Below the pieces are notes generated by a model. The model had not been told where the DNA came from, did not search any database, and saw only the letters and a program-made list of their open reading frames with translations. A stretch of DNA of 64,000 nucleotides. Origin: Myxococcus hansupus. Lineage in GTDB: Bacteria > Myxococcota > Myxococcia > Myxococcales > Myxococcaceae. The stretch lies in NCBI RefSeq assembly GCF_000280925.3, contig NZ_CP012109.1, forward strand, positions 4,794,501 through 4,858,500. The letters are read 5' to 3'. Below are positions 19,120-27,177 of this stretch, in pieces. Within the stretch, counting starts at the first letter, position 1. Each line of letters begins with the position of its first letter. The position numbers and the translations under genes are program-made.

Positions 19120-19290
19120 GAGATTCTTCCTGGTGTAGAGGGCGCGAGGGTTTCGCCTGAAACCACCCACGCCCGGGATATAGCCTGGATTAGGAACCGG
19201 GACGCGGCTTCGATAGCGCCGCTTATGTGCCTTGTTCCCCACCCCGGGTTGCGCCTAGCGTCTGTCGTTTGACCCCAGGGGGTTCGTACC

Positions 19291-20136
19291 GTGCGAGTGC
19301 TGCGCGCGTGGATGCTGGCGGCCATGGCCTCGTGTGCTCACGCGCCCCCGGAGAGGCCCCCAGGCCCCGTCTCGGCGACAGGCTGCGCCGCGCCAGGGAC
19401 GCTCTGCTGGGACTTCGAGGAAGGACGCATCCCTGACGGCTGGACGCCCTACCGGGACGAGTTCCACGGCGAACTCCGGGTGGATGACTCGCGGGCGCGC
19501 TCGGGCCGGTACGCGTTACATGCCCGTCACCTTTCCGGGGGCACGGAGGGGAATCAAGGCGGCCCCAAGAAGACGATTCGCTTCGACCTCCCCGAGGGCT
19601 TTGGCCCCGTGCTGTGGGGCCGTGTGTATGTCTACACGAGCCCGGCCCGCCCCATGTCCCACGCGGGCCTCTTCAATGCGCGGTACCCGAGGCCCGGCCT
19701 CACGGGTGGCCCGGTGGAGACGCTCGACTGGTACGAGGTCGCCACGTACCGGCAGCGCTACATGGCCATCTGGCATCCGCCGGAGCCTCCGGGCTTCCCG
19801 GAATGGGTCCAACTGTCGGACACGCCGCTCGTGCTCGATGCGTGGGCGTGCCTGGAGTGGCTGTTCGACGGCGCCAATGGCACACAACCGGAGGCCGCGC
19901 AGCCGCGAGTCTGGCTCGACGGCGCCGAGCTCTCATGGCCGGAGACCTTCGTCTTCGCGGATCCTCCCACGGCGCAGCCGCTGGTGCGGGAGAAGGCCTC
20001 GAACTTCACCCTGCTGGAAGCAGGCGTCTTCCTGTACCAGGGGCTCTCCGTTCCCACGGATTGGTGGTTGGACGACCTGGCCGTGGGCCCTCGGCGCATC
20101 GGCTGCGAGCCCCCGCCCGAGCAGGCCCGCCCGTAA
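19291..20136 (+). CDS. predicted lipoprotein, possibly lectin-fold
   Basis: A 281-aa secreted protein starting at GTG with AGGGGG upstream. The short hydrophobic leader ends MLAAMASC, an acceptable lipobox (Cys about 15). The mature part is rich in Trp, Tyr and Pro and reads like a concanavalin-type beta sandwich (CWDFEEGRIPDGW, LHARHLSGG, WWLDDLAVG). Such proteins often bind or cleave polysaccharide, but no catalytic residues are evident, so the function stays open. Confidence 0.72.
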   Translation: MRVLRAWMLAAMASCAHAPPERPPGPVSATGCAAPGTLCWDFEEGRIPDGWTPYRDEFHGELRVDDSRARSGRYALHARHLSGGTEGNQGGPKKTIRFDLPEGFGPVLWGRVYVYTSPARPMSHAGLFNARYPRPGLTGGPVETLDWYEVATYRQRYMAIWHPPEPPGFPEWVQLSDTPLVLDAWACLEWLFDGANGTQPEAAQPRVWLDGAELSWPETFVFADPPTAQPLVREKASNFTLLEAGVFLYQGLSVPTDWWLDDLAVGPRRIGCEPPPEQARP

Positions 20137-20226
20137 GCGCGCTGGACCTGACAGGCTGAATGGGGCATGCGTGGAGCCCCACCCACCCCGAGGCCCGAGG
20201 GCCCGGCCAGCCAGCGAGAGGAGTCC

Positions 20227-21414
20227 ATGCGAGCCTGCCCGTGTTGCAGGGAGGTGCTGACCGCCGGAATCCTGGGCCTGGGCGTCCGCCGCCTCGCGGG
20301 AGGCTGTGAGGTGTGCGGCGACACGGTCTGCCAGGTGTGCCTTGGCACGCAGGTGCTCGACGCCGAGGCGTTCCGACAGCGCCCCTCCGTGCCAGGCGCC
20401 ACGGCCGGCCGGAAGGCCCGTGGCCGCGTGTGTCGCGGGTGCTGGTGGGAGTACCTCACCGAGCGAGGCGTCTCGCCGCCCTTCCCGGCACCACCAGGAC
20501 AACGGGAGCGTGCCACGCGCGCGGCGCGAGAAGCCTGTCAGCATCCCGGCGTCACGCAGGCCATGGGCTTCTGTCCCGACTGCGGAGACGAGGTCACGTG
20601 GAAGGCCGAATACGACAACCCGGTCTGCACCGCCTGCGACGCCCCCTCCCATCCGCGCTTCAACGCGTGCTGGGCTTGCGGTGAGTCGTTCGACGAGGCG
20701 AATGCGCCCGAGCCCGTGGCCCTGGGCTACCGGCTGGAGTTCGACTGCGATTCGGAAGATTGCCTGGGGAAGCTGGCGTGGCTGATGCCGTTCTGTCCCT
20801 GGTGCGGCGAAGCGAAGCACTGGGAACCGGCCAGCGGTGGCGCGCTCGAATGCACGGAGTGTGATCGCCCGCTCGACCGCGCGTGGGCCCACTGCGTCCG
20901 GTGCGGTGAAGAAGCGCCGCTGCCGGATGACTGCGGCCGGTGTGGGCAGGACCTGGAGGAGACGCCTTCCGCCGCCCGCTGCGAGGCGTGCCACCACATC
21001 GTCTGCGGGGACTGCTTCGACACCCGCGTCGTCCCCGCCGCGCATGGAGTGAGTCACGAACGGCTGTTGTGTTCGAAGTGCGGCGTGGGCTTTGCCCGGC
21101 CAGCACCTCCCGAGGCGCCTCCTGTCGAAGACGACGAGGTCGAAGAAGAAGAGGAGGAAGAGGAAGCGCCGGAGCCCGAGCCCGCGGCGCCCGTCGAACC
21201 CCCTCGCGAGCCCACCGCGTGGGAGGTGCTGGGCATCACCCCCGCGACGCCGTTCGCGGAAGCACGCCGGGCGTACCTCACGCTGGTCGCGCAATACCAT
21301 CCGGACAAGGTCGCGCAGCTCGGGCCCAAGCTGCAGGCCCTCGCGCTTGAAGAGACGCGCAAACTCAACGAGGCGTGGGAGCTCGTCCGCAGGAAAACTT
21401 CATCCCCAAGCTAA
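20227..21414 (+). CDS. multi-zinc-ribbon protein with C-terminal J domain
   Basis: A 395-aa cytoplasmic protein. About ten CxxC pairs spread over residues 1-300 form a chain of zinc ribbons (for example CPCC, CEVCGDTVCQVC, CPDCG, CPWCG, CVRCG, CGRCG, CEACHHIVCGDC). An acidic linker (EDDEVEEEEEEEE) leads to a J domain (about 330-390) with the HPDK motif, which would recruit DnaK. The frame is open from 20167 but GAGAGGAG just before the ATG at 20227 decides the start. It may deliver particular clients to Hsp70; the unusual order (zinc first, J last) differs from DnaJ. Confidence 0.82.
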   Translation: MRACPCCREVLTAGILGLGVRRLAGGCEVCGDTVCQVCLGTQVLDAEAFRQRPSVPGATAGRKARGRVCRGCWWEYLTERGVSPPFPAPPGQRERATRAAREACQHPGVTQAMGFCPDCGDEVTWKAEYDNPVCTACDAPSHPRFNACWACGESFDEANAPEPVALGYRLEFDCDSEDCLGKLAWLMPFCPWCGEAKHWEPASGGALECTECDRPLDRAWAHCVRCGEEAPLPDDCGRCGQDLEETPSAARCEACHHIVCGDCFDTRVVPAAHGVSHERLLCSKCGVGFARPAPPEAPPVEDDEVEEEEEEEEAPEPEPAAPVEPPREPTAWEVLGITPATPFAEARRAYLTLVAQYHPDKVAQLGPKLQALALEETRKLNEAWELVRRKTSSPS

Positions 21415-21489
21415 TCTCAATTTCCTGGAAACTCCCGTTGCGCTGTCACCGACAACCTCGCGTTGAACGGCCACGACAGGAGCCCTGGA

Positions 21490-22404
21490 ATGACGACGAA
21501 GTGGAGGATGTGGAACACCGCGCTGATGTCCGCGGCCATCGTGTTGAGCGCCTGTGGTGGCGTCGTCGAGGAGCCGGAGACGGGCGACACGTCGGAGCTC
21601 GTCAGCGAGTCCGCGGAGCTGAACTCCCCCATCTATGACCGGGCGCGCGCGTTCGCCGCCGCCAATCCCAAGCGGGATGGTGGAACCTGGGACCAGTGGT
21701 GTGGCTCGCTGATGTGGCGCTTCGGGCAACTGCCCGAGTCCGCGGCGCGGCCCTCCGCCATCGAGGCCTACCGGGCGTCGCGCATCGTCTCGACGGACCC
21801 GACACAGGCGCCCACCGGCGCCTTCCACTGGTGGGACATTGGCGCGTACGGCCACGTGGGCGCGGACCTCAATGGCGGTGGCGGCACGGTGTTCATGGCC
21901 ACGCGAAGGCTGGCGCAGTCGTGGGGTGACGCGATTGGCATCAACAGCGTCCACGGCTATTCGAGCATGACGGGCGCGCGATACCTCGGCTGGTCCATGG
22001 ACTACGCGGGTGGCCGCATCGCGGGAGGAGGCACGCCGCCCCCCACCGGTGGAGCGCTGCCGCACACGACGACGGAGTACGACGGCGTCCCGGGCCCCAT
22101 CTATTACAAACGCATCCAGACGGTGGCGCGGCGCGACTTCGGATACACGGGCCCCATCGACGGCGTCACGGGCGCCAACACGGAGAAGGCGCGCGTTCGC
22201 ATCACCGCGCGCGAGCTGAACCGCCGCGGTGGCCCACGCACGTCCGCGCAGGAGGACGGCATCCCTGGGGCAATCTATTGGACGCGCGTGCAGACGGTGG
22301 GCCGCAGCTTCGGCTACACCGGGCCCATCGACGGCATCCCCGGCCCCAACACGTACAAGGCCGAACACAAGATTTGCGGCTACGCGGTGAACCGCGCCTT
22401 CTGA
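21490..22404 (+). CDS. predicted lipoprotein with CHAP-like domain and two C-terminal repeats
   Basis: A 304-aa exported protein. The signal ends IVLSACGG (lipobox Cys about 23). Residues about 45-185 have WCGSLMWRF and AYGHVGADL, a Cys/His arrangement like CHAP or NlpC-type peptidoglycan amidases. Two repeats of about 50 residues follow, each with DG(V/I)PG.IY..R(I/V)QTV and FGYTGPIDG, spaced like peptidoglycan-binding repeats. It probably acts on or binds cell wall, of self or prey. Start ATG 21490 has AGGAG 8 nt upstream. Confidence 0.68.
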   Translation: MTTKWRMWNTALMSAAIVLSACGGVVEEPETGDTSELVSESAELNSPIYDRARAFAAANPKRDGGTWDQWCGSLMWRFGQLPESAARPSAIEAYRASRIVSTDPTQAPTGAFHWWDIGAYGHVGADLNGGGGTVFMATRRLAQSWGDAIGINSVHGYSSMTGARYLGWSMDYAGGRIAGGGTPPPTGGALPHTTTEYDGVPGPIYYKRIQTVARRDFGYTGPIDGVTGANTEKARVRITARELNRRGGPRTSAQEDGIPGAIYWTRVQTVGRSFGYTGPIDGIPGPNTYKAEHKICGYAVNRAF

Positions 22405-22417
22405 CGCGGCGCCAGGG

Positions 22418-22445
22418 GGCCCGGACGCAGGTCACGTCCGGGGCC
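22418..22445. terminator. hairpin between convergent genes
   Basis: GGCCCGGACG (22418-22427) pairs with CGTCCGGG-CC (22435-22445, one bulged G) around a 7-nt loop, just after the CHAP-like gene. No T-run. Confidence 0.55.
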
Positions 22446-22460
22446 TCCCGCAGTGGCGGC

Positions 22461-23042
22461 TCAGGCGTTGGAGGAAGGCTGCACGTCGCCTCCCGCGCGA
22501 ATCTTGTCGGAGCGCTCCCGCAGCTCGCGCCACGACGCCTCGTAGTCCTTCTTCAGCTTCGCCCAGTTGTCGCCGTGACTGCTCATCAGCCGCCGGAGCG
22601 AGGACTCGGTGTCATGCAACGAGCGGCGGAGGAACTGGAGCTCCTGGCGCGTGAGACGTGAATCCTCGGAGCGGGACTGCGCGAGGGAGGCATCCCAGCC
22701 ATTCATCTGCGCGCCGAGTTCACGAAGCTCGGCCTCGCGCTTGCGTTCATACTCCGCCCGAACGAGCGCCATCCTGGCATCCATTTCGATGACGGACTGG
22801 TTGAGGTCGTCATACGACTGGCGGAGCTCGGCCTTGCCCTGGTCGAAGTTCTGCGTCTGCCGCTGATTCAGCAACTCCAGCTTCTGGCGGAACTTCTCGA
22901 AGACGCGGCGCACGCCCGACAGGTCCTTGAGCCTGGCGTCTGCTTCGCGGACATCGGACTGCGCCTCGGATTCGGCGATCCGGGCGTCGAGCCTCCGCTT
23001 CTCCGCATCCATCTGCTTCACATAGGCCTCTTGCTCCGTCAT
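22461..23042 (-). CDS. coiled-coil hypothetical protein
   Basis: A 193-aa hydrophilic protein, nearly all helix, with heptad patterns over most of its length and no signal or membrane segment. ATG 23042 has AGGAGG eight nt upstream, clearly better than the frame opening at 23330. Function unknown; it may be a structural or cytoskeleton-like filament component. Convergent with the CHAP-like gene, and divergent from the gene at 23445. Confidence 0.75.
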   Translation of the reverse strand: MTEQEAYVKQMDAEKRRLDARIAESEAQSDVREADARLKDLSGVRRVFEKFRQKLELLNQRQTQNFDQGKAELRQSYDDLNQSVIEMDARMALVRAEYERKREAELRELGAQMNGWDASLAQSRSEDSRLTRQELQFLRRSLHDTESSLRRLMSSHGDNWAKLKKDYEASWRELRERSDKIRAGGDVQPSSNA

Positions 23043-23444
23043 GGCGGGTGCCTCCTTCCGCGGAACCTTCCGGGCGCGGCGATGTGCTGACGTCATGCAT
23101 GAGGGCTCACCCCCATGGACGCACACACTGCGGGAGGCGAGGCCCGGGCGTCCGGCTCCCAGGGCCTCTCGAAGACGGAGTGCTCCCCCGGCCGAGTGCT
23201 GTTCGAAGCCAGGCGCCCTGCGCATCTGGAAGAAGCCCGCCGTGGCCTCGGCCGCATGTCCGGGCGATCCGGCGGAGACGGTCGCCAGGAACTCCGTCAC
23301 CCCCGCGGCGTCCAGGCCCCTTTGGCGCATGACGTCGCCCAGCAGTTGTCGAGCGCCGCCTGCCGCGACACAGCGCTGTCAGGCCCGCGTGCCACGCTGC
23401 GTCCACGGCGGAAATACAAACCTTCGAAAAACGGAAGTGGCGTC

Positions 23445-24176
23445 ATGCCGAAGCTGAACCAGATCATCGCCGTCGAAAAGGGCGTCAAGAACCGCTCCCA
23501 GCAGGAGCTCACCCAGGCCCATCACGACCTGCAGAAGCCGCAGTTGCTCAGCGGCATCTCCCGGACGTATCAACCGCGTGACGAGGAGGGTGAGCGCTTT
23601 CCCCCCGAGTCCACGCGCGTGCAGGTGCGCACGCAGGACGTGCTCAAGAAGACGCAGGAAATCCTCACGCGGCTCTTCGACGTCACCGCGACCAAGGACC
23701 TCACCAACTGCCACGCCAAGGCGGACGTGCGCGTGGATGGCAGGGTGCTGCTGAAGGGCGTTCCCGCCACCTACCTGCTCTTCCTGGAGAAGCAGCTCGT
23801 GGACCTTCACACCTTCGTGAAGAAGCTCCCCACGTTGGACCCGTCGGAGTCGTGGGTTCCCGATCCGGCGCAGGGCCTGTGGGCGACCGAGCCCGTGCAG
23901 ACGGCGAAGACGAAGAAGGTGCCTCGAAACCACGTGAAGTCCGAGGCCACGGAGAAGCACCCGGCCCAGGTGGAGGTGTATTACGAGGACATCGTCGTCG
24001 GTTATTGGAAGACGGTGAAGTTCTCCGGCGCCCTCCCCGCCACGCGCGTGAATGACTTGCTGGAGCGCGTCGAGAAATTGCAGCAGGCCGTCAAGTTCGC
24101 CCGCGAAGAGGCGAACGCCGTCGAGGTGGAAGACATGAAGGCCGGAGAGTCCCTCCTCGGCTACCTGTTCGGCTAG
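23445..24176 (+). CDS. conserved protein of unknown function (PKLNQIIAVEKG family)
   Basis: A 243-aa soluble protein. Recognisable family-like stretches are PKLNQIIAVEKGVKNRS at the start, KPQLLSGISRTYQP, LTRLFDVTATKD, LLFLEKQLVDLHTFV, KKVPRNHVKSEATEKHPAQ and KLQQAVKFAREEAN. I believe this family also occurs in actinobacteria, but its function is not known to me. The start at 23445 is chosen because the family motif begins there; the upstream frame (to 23115) is low-complexity. The stop lies 70 nt before the first tRNA-like RNA, so it could be co-transcribed with the RNA pair and functionally linked; that is inference. Confidence 0.8.
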   Translation: MPKLNQIIAVEKGVKNRSQQELTQAHHDLQKPQLLSGISRTYQPRDEEGERFPPESTRVQVRTQDVLKKTQEILTRLFDVTATKDLTNCHAKADVRVDGRVLLKGVPATYLLFLEKQLVDLHTFVKKLPTLDPSESWVPDPAQGLWATEPVQTAKTKKVPRNHVKSEATEKHPAQVEVYYEDIVVGYWKTVKFSGALPATRVNDLLERVEKLQQAVKFAREEANAVEVEDMKAGESLLGYLFG

Positions 24177-24245
24177 ACTCACGGCCGCAGACCTTTCGGA
24201 GTCCAAACTCAAACTCAGCAGCAGCTTCACGCCAGACGTACGCCG

Positions 24246-24331
24246 GCCGTCCCCAGTGCAGGTTCGAGCCCTGCCCCCGCCACCACTTCTTCATGCGGCG
24301 GGGTAGCCCAATCACGGTAGAGGCAAGCGGC
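24246..24331 (+). ncRNA. permuted tRNA-like RNA 1 (YrlA-type Y RNA or permuted tRNA)
   Basis: The tRNA 3' part comes first: T-arm GCAGG-TTCGAGC-CCTGC (24258-24274), acceptor strand CCCCGCC (24275-24281), A, then CCA (24283-24285). After an 11-nt spacer the 5' part follows: GGCGGGG (24297-24303), fully complementary to the acceptor strand, U8/A9, then a D-arm with GCC/GGC stem and a GG in the loop (24306-24324). Flanking GCCGT (24246-24250) and GCGGC (24327-24331) pair where the anticodon stem would be (one G-U). No anticodon loop with T33 can be built. This connectivity is that of a tRNA mimic whose acceptor is capped by a loop and whose anticodon stem leads to the RNA ends, as in YrlA Y RNAs; a genuinely permuted tRNA is the alternative. 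Confidence 0.6.
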
Positions 24332-24422
24332 AACACGCGGACGCGAGGCACCCCAGCTTCAGATTCTCACTCCAGACTCAGCATTCGCTGTCGCAGGCCC
24401 GATCAACCGTTCCCGCCCCCTC

Positions 24423-24500
24423 CCTCGTGATGCTGGTGCAATTCCAGCCCGCCGCTCCATTCCACCTTGCGCGGCGGTCGTTCAATCGCAGGACCCGAGG
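24423..24500 (+). ncRNA. permuted tRNA-like RNA 2 (YrlA-type Y RNA or permuted tRNA)
   Basis: Same layout as RNA 1 with a different sequence. CCTCG (24423-24427), TGAT, T-arm GCTGG-TGCAATT-CCAGC (24432-24448), acceptor CCGCCGC (24449-24455), T, CCA (24457-24459), an 11-nt spacer, then GCGGCGG (24471-24477, 7/7 complementary), TC, D-arm GTTC-AATCGCA-GGAC (24480-24494), C, CGAGG (24496-24500), which pairs 5/5 with CCTCG. The elbow appears to have co-varied: G18 is C and T55 is G, which would still pair, while G19 and C56 are retained. No canonical anticodon loop can be placed. Confidence 0.62.
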
Positions 24501-24554
24501 TCTCAGCTCCAGGCAGGAACTTAAACGTGCGGGTCTCATCCATGGCAGCACCCC

Positions 24555-24595
24555 GGGCCCGGGCAGGAGGACACCCTGCTCGGGCCCACTCTTTT
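24555..24595 (+). terminator. Rho-independent terminator after the tRNA-like RNA pair
   Basis: A 13-bp stem with one G-U (24555-24567 with 24575-24587), a 7-nt loop, then ACTCTTTT. It ends the 474-bp gene-free stretch 24177-24650 and implies a transcript through both tRNA-like RNAs. Apart from the two RNAs and this hairpin I see only unassigned leader, inter-RNA (about 90 nt) and trailer sequence in the stretch, with a shared ACTCAGCA upstream of each RNA (24213-24220, 24376-24383) and CAGCTYCAG downstream of each. Confidence 0.85.
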
Positions 24596-24650
24596 CCAGG
24601 GACGCACCGGGACTTGACGTGCCAGGTCCGGGGCGCTCGGATGCGCGGCC

Positions 24651-26309
24651 ATGAACCCGCTGCTGACCCGCGCCGAAGCGTCGAACTACACGCAAACGTC
24701 CCTTCACGCCGACGTGCTGGCCTTCGTCGACGCACTCTGCGAGCGCACGAAGCTGGCGCGGCGGGTGGACTTCGGCCGCAGCGGCGAGGGCCAGCCCCTG
24801 GTGGCGCTCGTGGTCAGCGACCGGGGCTGCTTCACGCCGGAACAGGCACGCAAGCAGAAGAAGGTCGTGGTGATGGTGGAGGCCAACATCCACGCGGGCG
24901 AGGTCGAGGGCAAGGAGGCGCTGCTCGCGCTCGCGCGCGACCTCACGCTCACCAAGCTGGGACAGACGCTGCTCGACAAGCTGTGCCTGGTGCTGGTCCC
25001 CAACTTCAACCCGGACGGCAACGACCGCATCAGCCCCCACAACCGGAAGCTCAACCTGAAGGACCTCGAGGGCCAGGTGAACCCCGAGGGCGGCGTGGGC
25101 ACCCGCTACACGGGCGAGGGCTGGAACCTCAACCGCGACAGCACGAAGCAGGAGGCCCCGGAGACGCGCGCCATGGCCGCGCTTCATCAGACCTGGTGGC
25201 CCCACGTCTTCATCGACTGCCACACCACCGACGGCAGCATTCACGCCTTCGACCTCACGTTCGACACGTCCCATTCGAACGAGCCCCTCTTCTCCGAGCT
25301 GCGCGCCTACAACCGCGCCCTGCTGGAGCGCGTGGCCAAGGCCGTGCAGACGCGCCACGGCTTCGACAGCTTCTGGTACGGCAACTACAAGGACGAAGGC
25401 GACCCCCGCTCGGGCTGGCACACCTACCCCGCGCTGCCGCGCTTCGGCAGCCACTACCGCGGGTTGCTCGGCCGGCTGGACGTGCTGCTGGAGACGTACA
25501 GCTACATCGACTTCCCGCGCCGCTGCGCGGTGATGCGCGCGTGGCTGTTGGAGCTCTTCCGCGACGCGGCCCGGCACGCGGGCGCCTACCGGGACATCAC
25601 CGACGAGACGCAGGACGCCATCATCGAGCGGGGCACGACGCCCGACGTGCAGGCGCTGGTGGGCATCAACTACGGCGTGGCCACGCGGGATGCCCGGGGC
25701 GCCCTGGCCTTCGAGTACCCCGCCTACGCCCTGCCGGGAGATACGGCGAACGTCCTCGCCTACGACGAGGCCAGCATCACCGCGCGCCGCTACCCCGGGA
25801 AGCGCAAGAAGACCTACAAGATGCCGCACCACCGGACCTTCGTGCCCACGCAGTCCGTGAGCACGCCCGAGGCCTACCTGGCGCCTCCAGCGCTGGCCGA
25901 GCGGCTCGCGGGCCACGGCATCCAGTTCGAGCGGTTGACGAAGTCACGAAGCTTCACGGTGGACAGCTACCGCGTGGCCCGGCGCGAAGAGACCTTCAGC
26001 CCCGACGTGGCCGCCAACGTGCCGCCGCCCGGGGAGGCCGAGGTGCCCCTCAGCCAGAAGCCGAAGCCCGTCCGCTTCGAGACGGTCCTCACCGTGGCGC
26101 CGGAGCGCACCACCCGCGAGTTCCCCGCGGAGACGCTCTACGTGCCCACGGCCCAGCGCGCGGGGACGCTCGCCGTGTACCTGCTGGAGCCCCACTCCGA
26201 CGATGGCTTCTGCCGTTGGCAGTTCCTCGACGACGCCATCACCGTGGGTGAGTTGTACCCGGTCCACCGGGTCGTGAGTCCCGCCACCGCGCCGAAGAAG
26301 GCCGAGTAG
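24651..26309 (+). CDS. M14-family zinc carboxypeptidase
   Basis: A 552-aa metallopeptidase. Zinc ligands are clear: H81 and E84 in NIHAGEVEGKE, and H191 in FIDCHTTDGS; the substrate-binding NLNRD (R162) is also present. The catalytic core spans about 15-330; the C-terminal approximately 200 residues are an additional domain seen in bacterial M14 proteins. No signal peptide is obvious, so it may act inside the cell or be exported another way. It would trim C-terminal residues or process peptidoglycan peptides. The start ATG is weakly supported. Confidence 0.88.
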   Translation: MNPLLTRAEASNYTQTSLHADVLAFVDALCERTKLARRVDFGRSGEGQPLVALVVSDRGCFTPEQARKQKKVVVMVEANIHAGEVEGKEALLALARDLTLTKLGQTLLDKLCLVLVPNFNPDGNDRISPHNRKLNLKDLEGQVNPEGGVGTRYTGEGWNLNRDSTKQEAPETRAMAALHQTWWPHVFIDCHTTDGSIHAFDLTFDTSHSNEPLFSELRAYNRALLERVAKAVQTRHGFDSFWYGNYKDEGDPRSGWHTYPALPRFGSHYRGLLGRLDVLLETYSYIDFPRRCAVMRAWLLELFRDAARHAGAYRDITDETQDAIIERGTTPDVQALVGINYGVATRDARGALAFEYPAYALPGDTANVLAYDEASITARRYPGKRKKTYKMPHHRTFVPTQSVSTPEAYLAPPALAERLAGHGIQFERLTKSRSFTVDSYRVARREETFSPDVAANVPPPGEAEVPLSQKPKPVRFETVLTVAPERTTREFPAETLYVPTAQRAGTLAVYLLEPHSDDGFCRWQFLDDAITVGELYPVHRVVSPATAPKKAE

Positions 26310-26387
26310 CGAGGAGGCACCCCGCACCCGGAGCCCTGAAGACGCCCGATGGTCAGGCGGCCAGGGCTCCAGGGCGGATGGCGCTCA

Positions 26388-26960
26388 TCAGCGGCGCCAC
26401 CCATCGTGACGGTTGTCCTGGTGGACGTCCCGGCGGCTCTGGTTCAGCTCGCGCTCCGCCAACTGGATGAGGTCCATGATGAGCATGCGCTTGTGGTTGA
26501 GCGCGCCGGGCTGCCGCAGTCCCTCGATGTCATCGAGCTCGCGGGCGATGGCCTTCTTGGTGCGCAGCGCCTGCTGCTCGGCGCGCACATCCGCCCGGGC
26601 CTGCGCGGCGGAGGCCTGGCCCCACATCGCGGCGCGAGGCCCGCCCCACTGCGCCACGCGCGCGTCACGCCGGCCCCGCCGTGCCTCCTTCCAGTCCTTC
26701 GCCAGCTCGCGCTGGCTCTCCTCCATCTCCTTGCGGAGCAGCTTGCGCAGGCTGGTCTCGACGTTGACCATCTGCCGCTCGCTTCGCTGCGCCCACGCGC
26801 GGTCGAAGCGGACCAGCAGGTTGCGAAGCTCTTCCAGGTCCCTGCGGTCGTCGCGGAGTTCGCGGCGCTCCACGCGCGTGGAGCGGTTTCCGAAGCCCTG
26901 GGCCTGGGCACTTCCGGTGAGGAGGAGGGCTGCGACAAGCGCGGAAGCGATGCGGTTCAT
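26388..26960 (-). CDS. secreted charged helical protein
   Basis: A 190-aa protein with a clear signal peptide (cut after GSAQA, about residue 20). The mature part is very rich in Arg, Glu and Ala with long amphipathic helices, resembling periplasmic chaperone-like or stress proteins, but no family was recognised. It stands alone on the reverse strand between the M14 peptidase and the kinase operon. Confidence 0.7.
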   Translation of the reverse strand: MNRIASALVAALLLTGSAQAQGFGNRSTRVERRELRDDRRDLEELRNLLVRFDRAWAQRSERQMVNVETSLRKLLRKEMEESQRELAKDWKEARRGRRDARVAQWGGPRAAMWGQASAAQARADVRAEQQALRTKKAIARELDDIEGLRQPGALNHKRMLIMDLIQLAERELNQSRRDVHQDNRHDGWRR

Positions 26961-27177
26961 GGGGTGCGTCCTCGTGAGCTCTGGGCCCGCCGTTGTGTTC
27001 TGCAGAGACTGACGGGGGTGTCGCCGACCTATTCAGAATCCATCAGCCGTTTCGCCGCGGAGCACTGTCCTACACCGCACACATTTCCCGGCCGCTCATC
27101 GCACGGAGGGGATTCCGTTCGGATGAATCAAACCCCATCTTCGTGGAATGCTGACCGGCCGCGCACCAGAACGAACG

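Noticed and set aside
24258..24285. tRNA 3' end as attachment-site remnant of an integrated element
   Set aside because: An att remnant would not be followed twice by a complementary 5' half at the same 11-nt spacing, and no integrase gene is in the window.
24091..24351. 86-codon ORF on the - strand across the first tRNA-like RNA, and similar antisense ORFs around 24378-25916
   Set aside because: WWRGQGSNLHWG-type peptides are the known artefact of translating the reverse complement of tRNA T-arms. They overlap the RNA and the M14 gene.
24297..24459. An ordinary tRNA with an intron, using the 5' half of RNA 1 and the 3' half of RNA 2
   Set aside because: GGCGGGG does not pair with CCGCCGC, while each half pairs 7/7 with its permuted neighbour.
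24246..24500. Two-piece (permuted) tmRNA
   Set aside because: The D-region lacks the tmRNA signature and no tag-peptide reading frame follows the 5' half; two copies side by side also argue against it.
24177..24600. Permuted group I intron-exon (self-circularising) arrangement around the tRNA-like RNAs
   Set aside because: Flanks are only about 50-90 nt and no group I core elements were recognisable; too short for known self-splicing introns.
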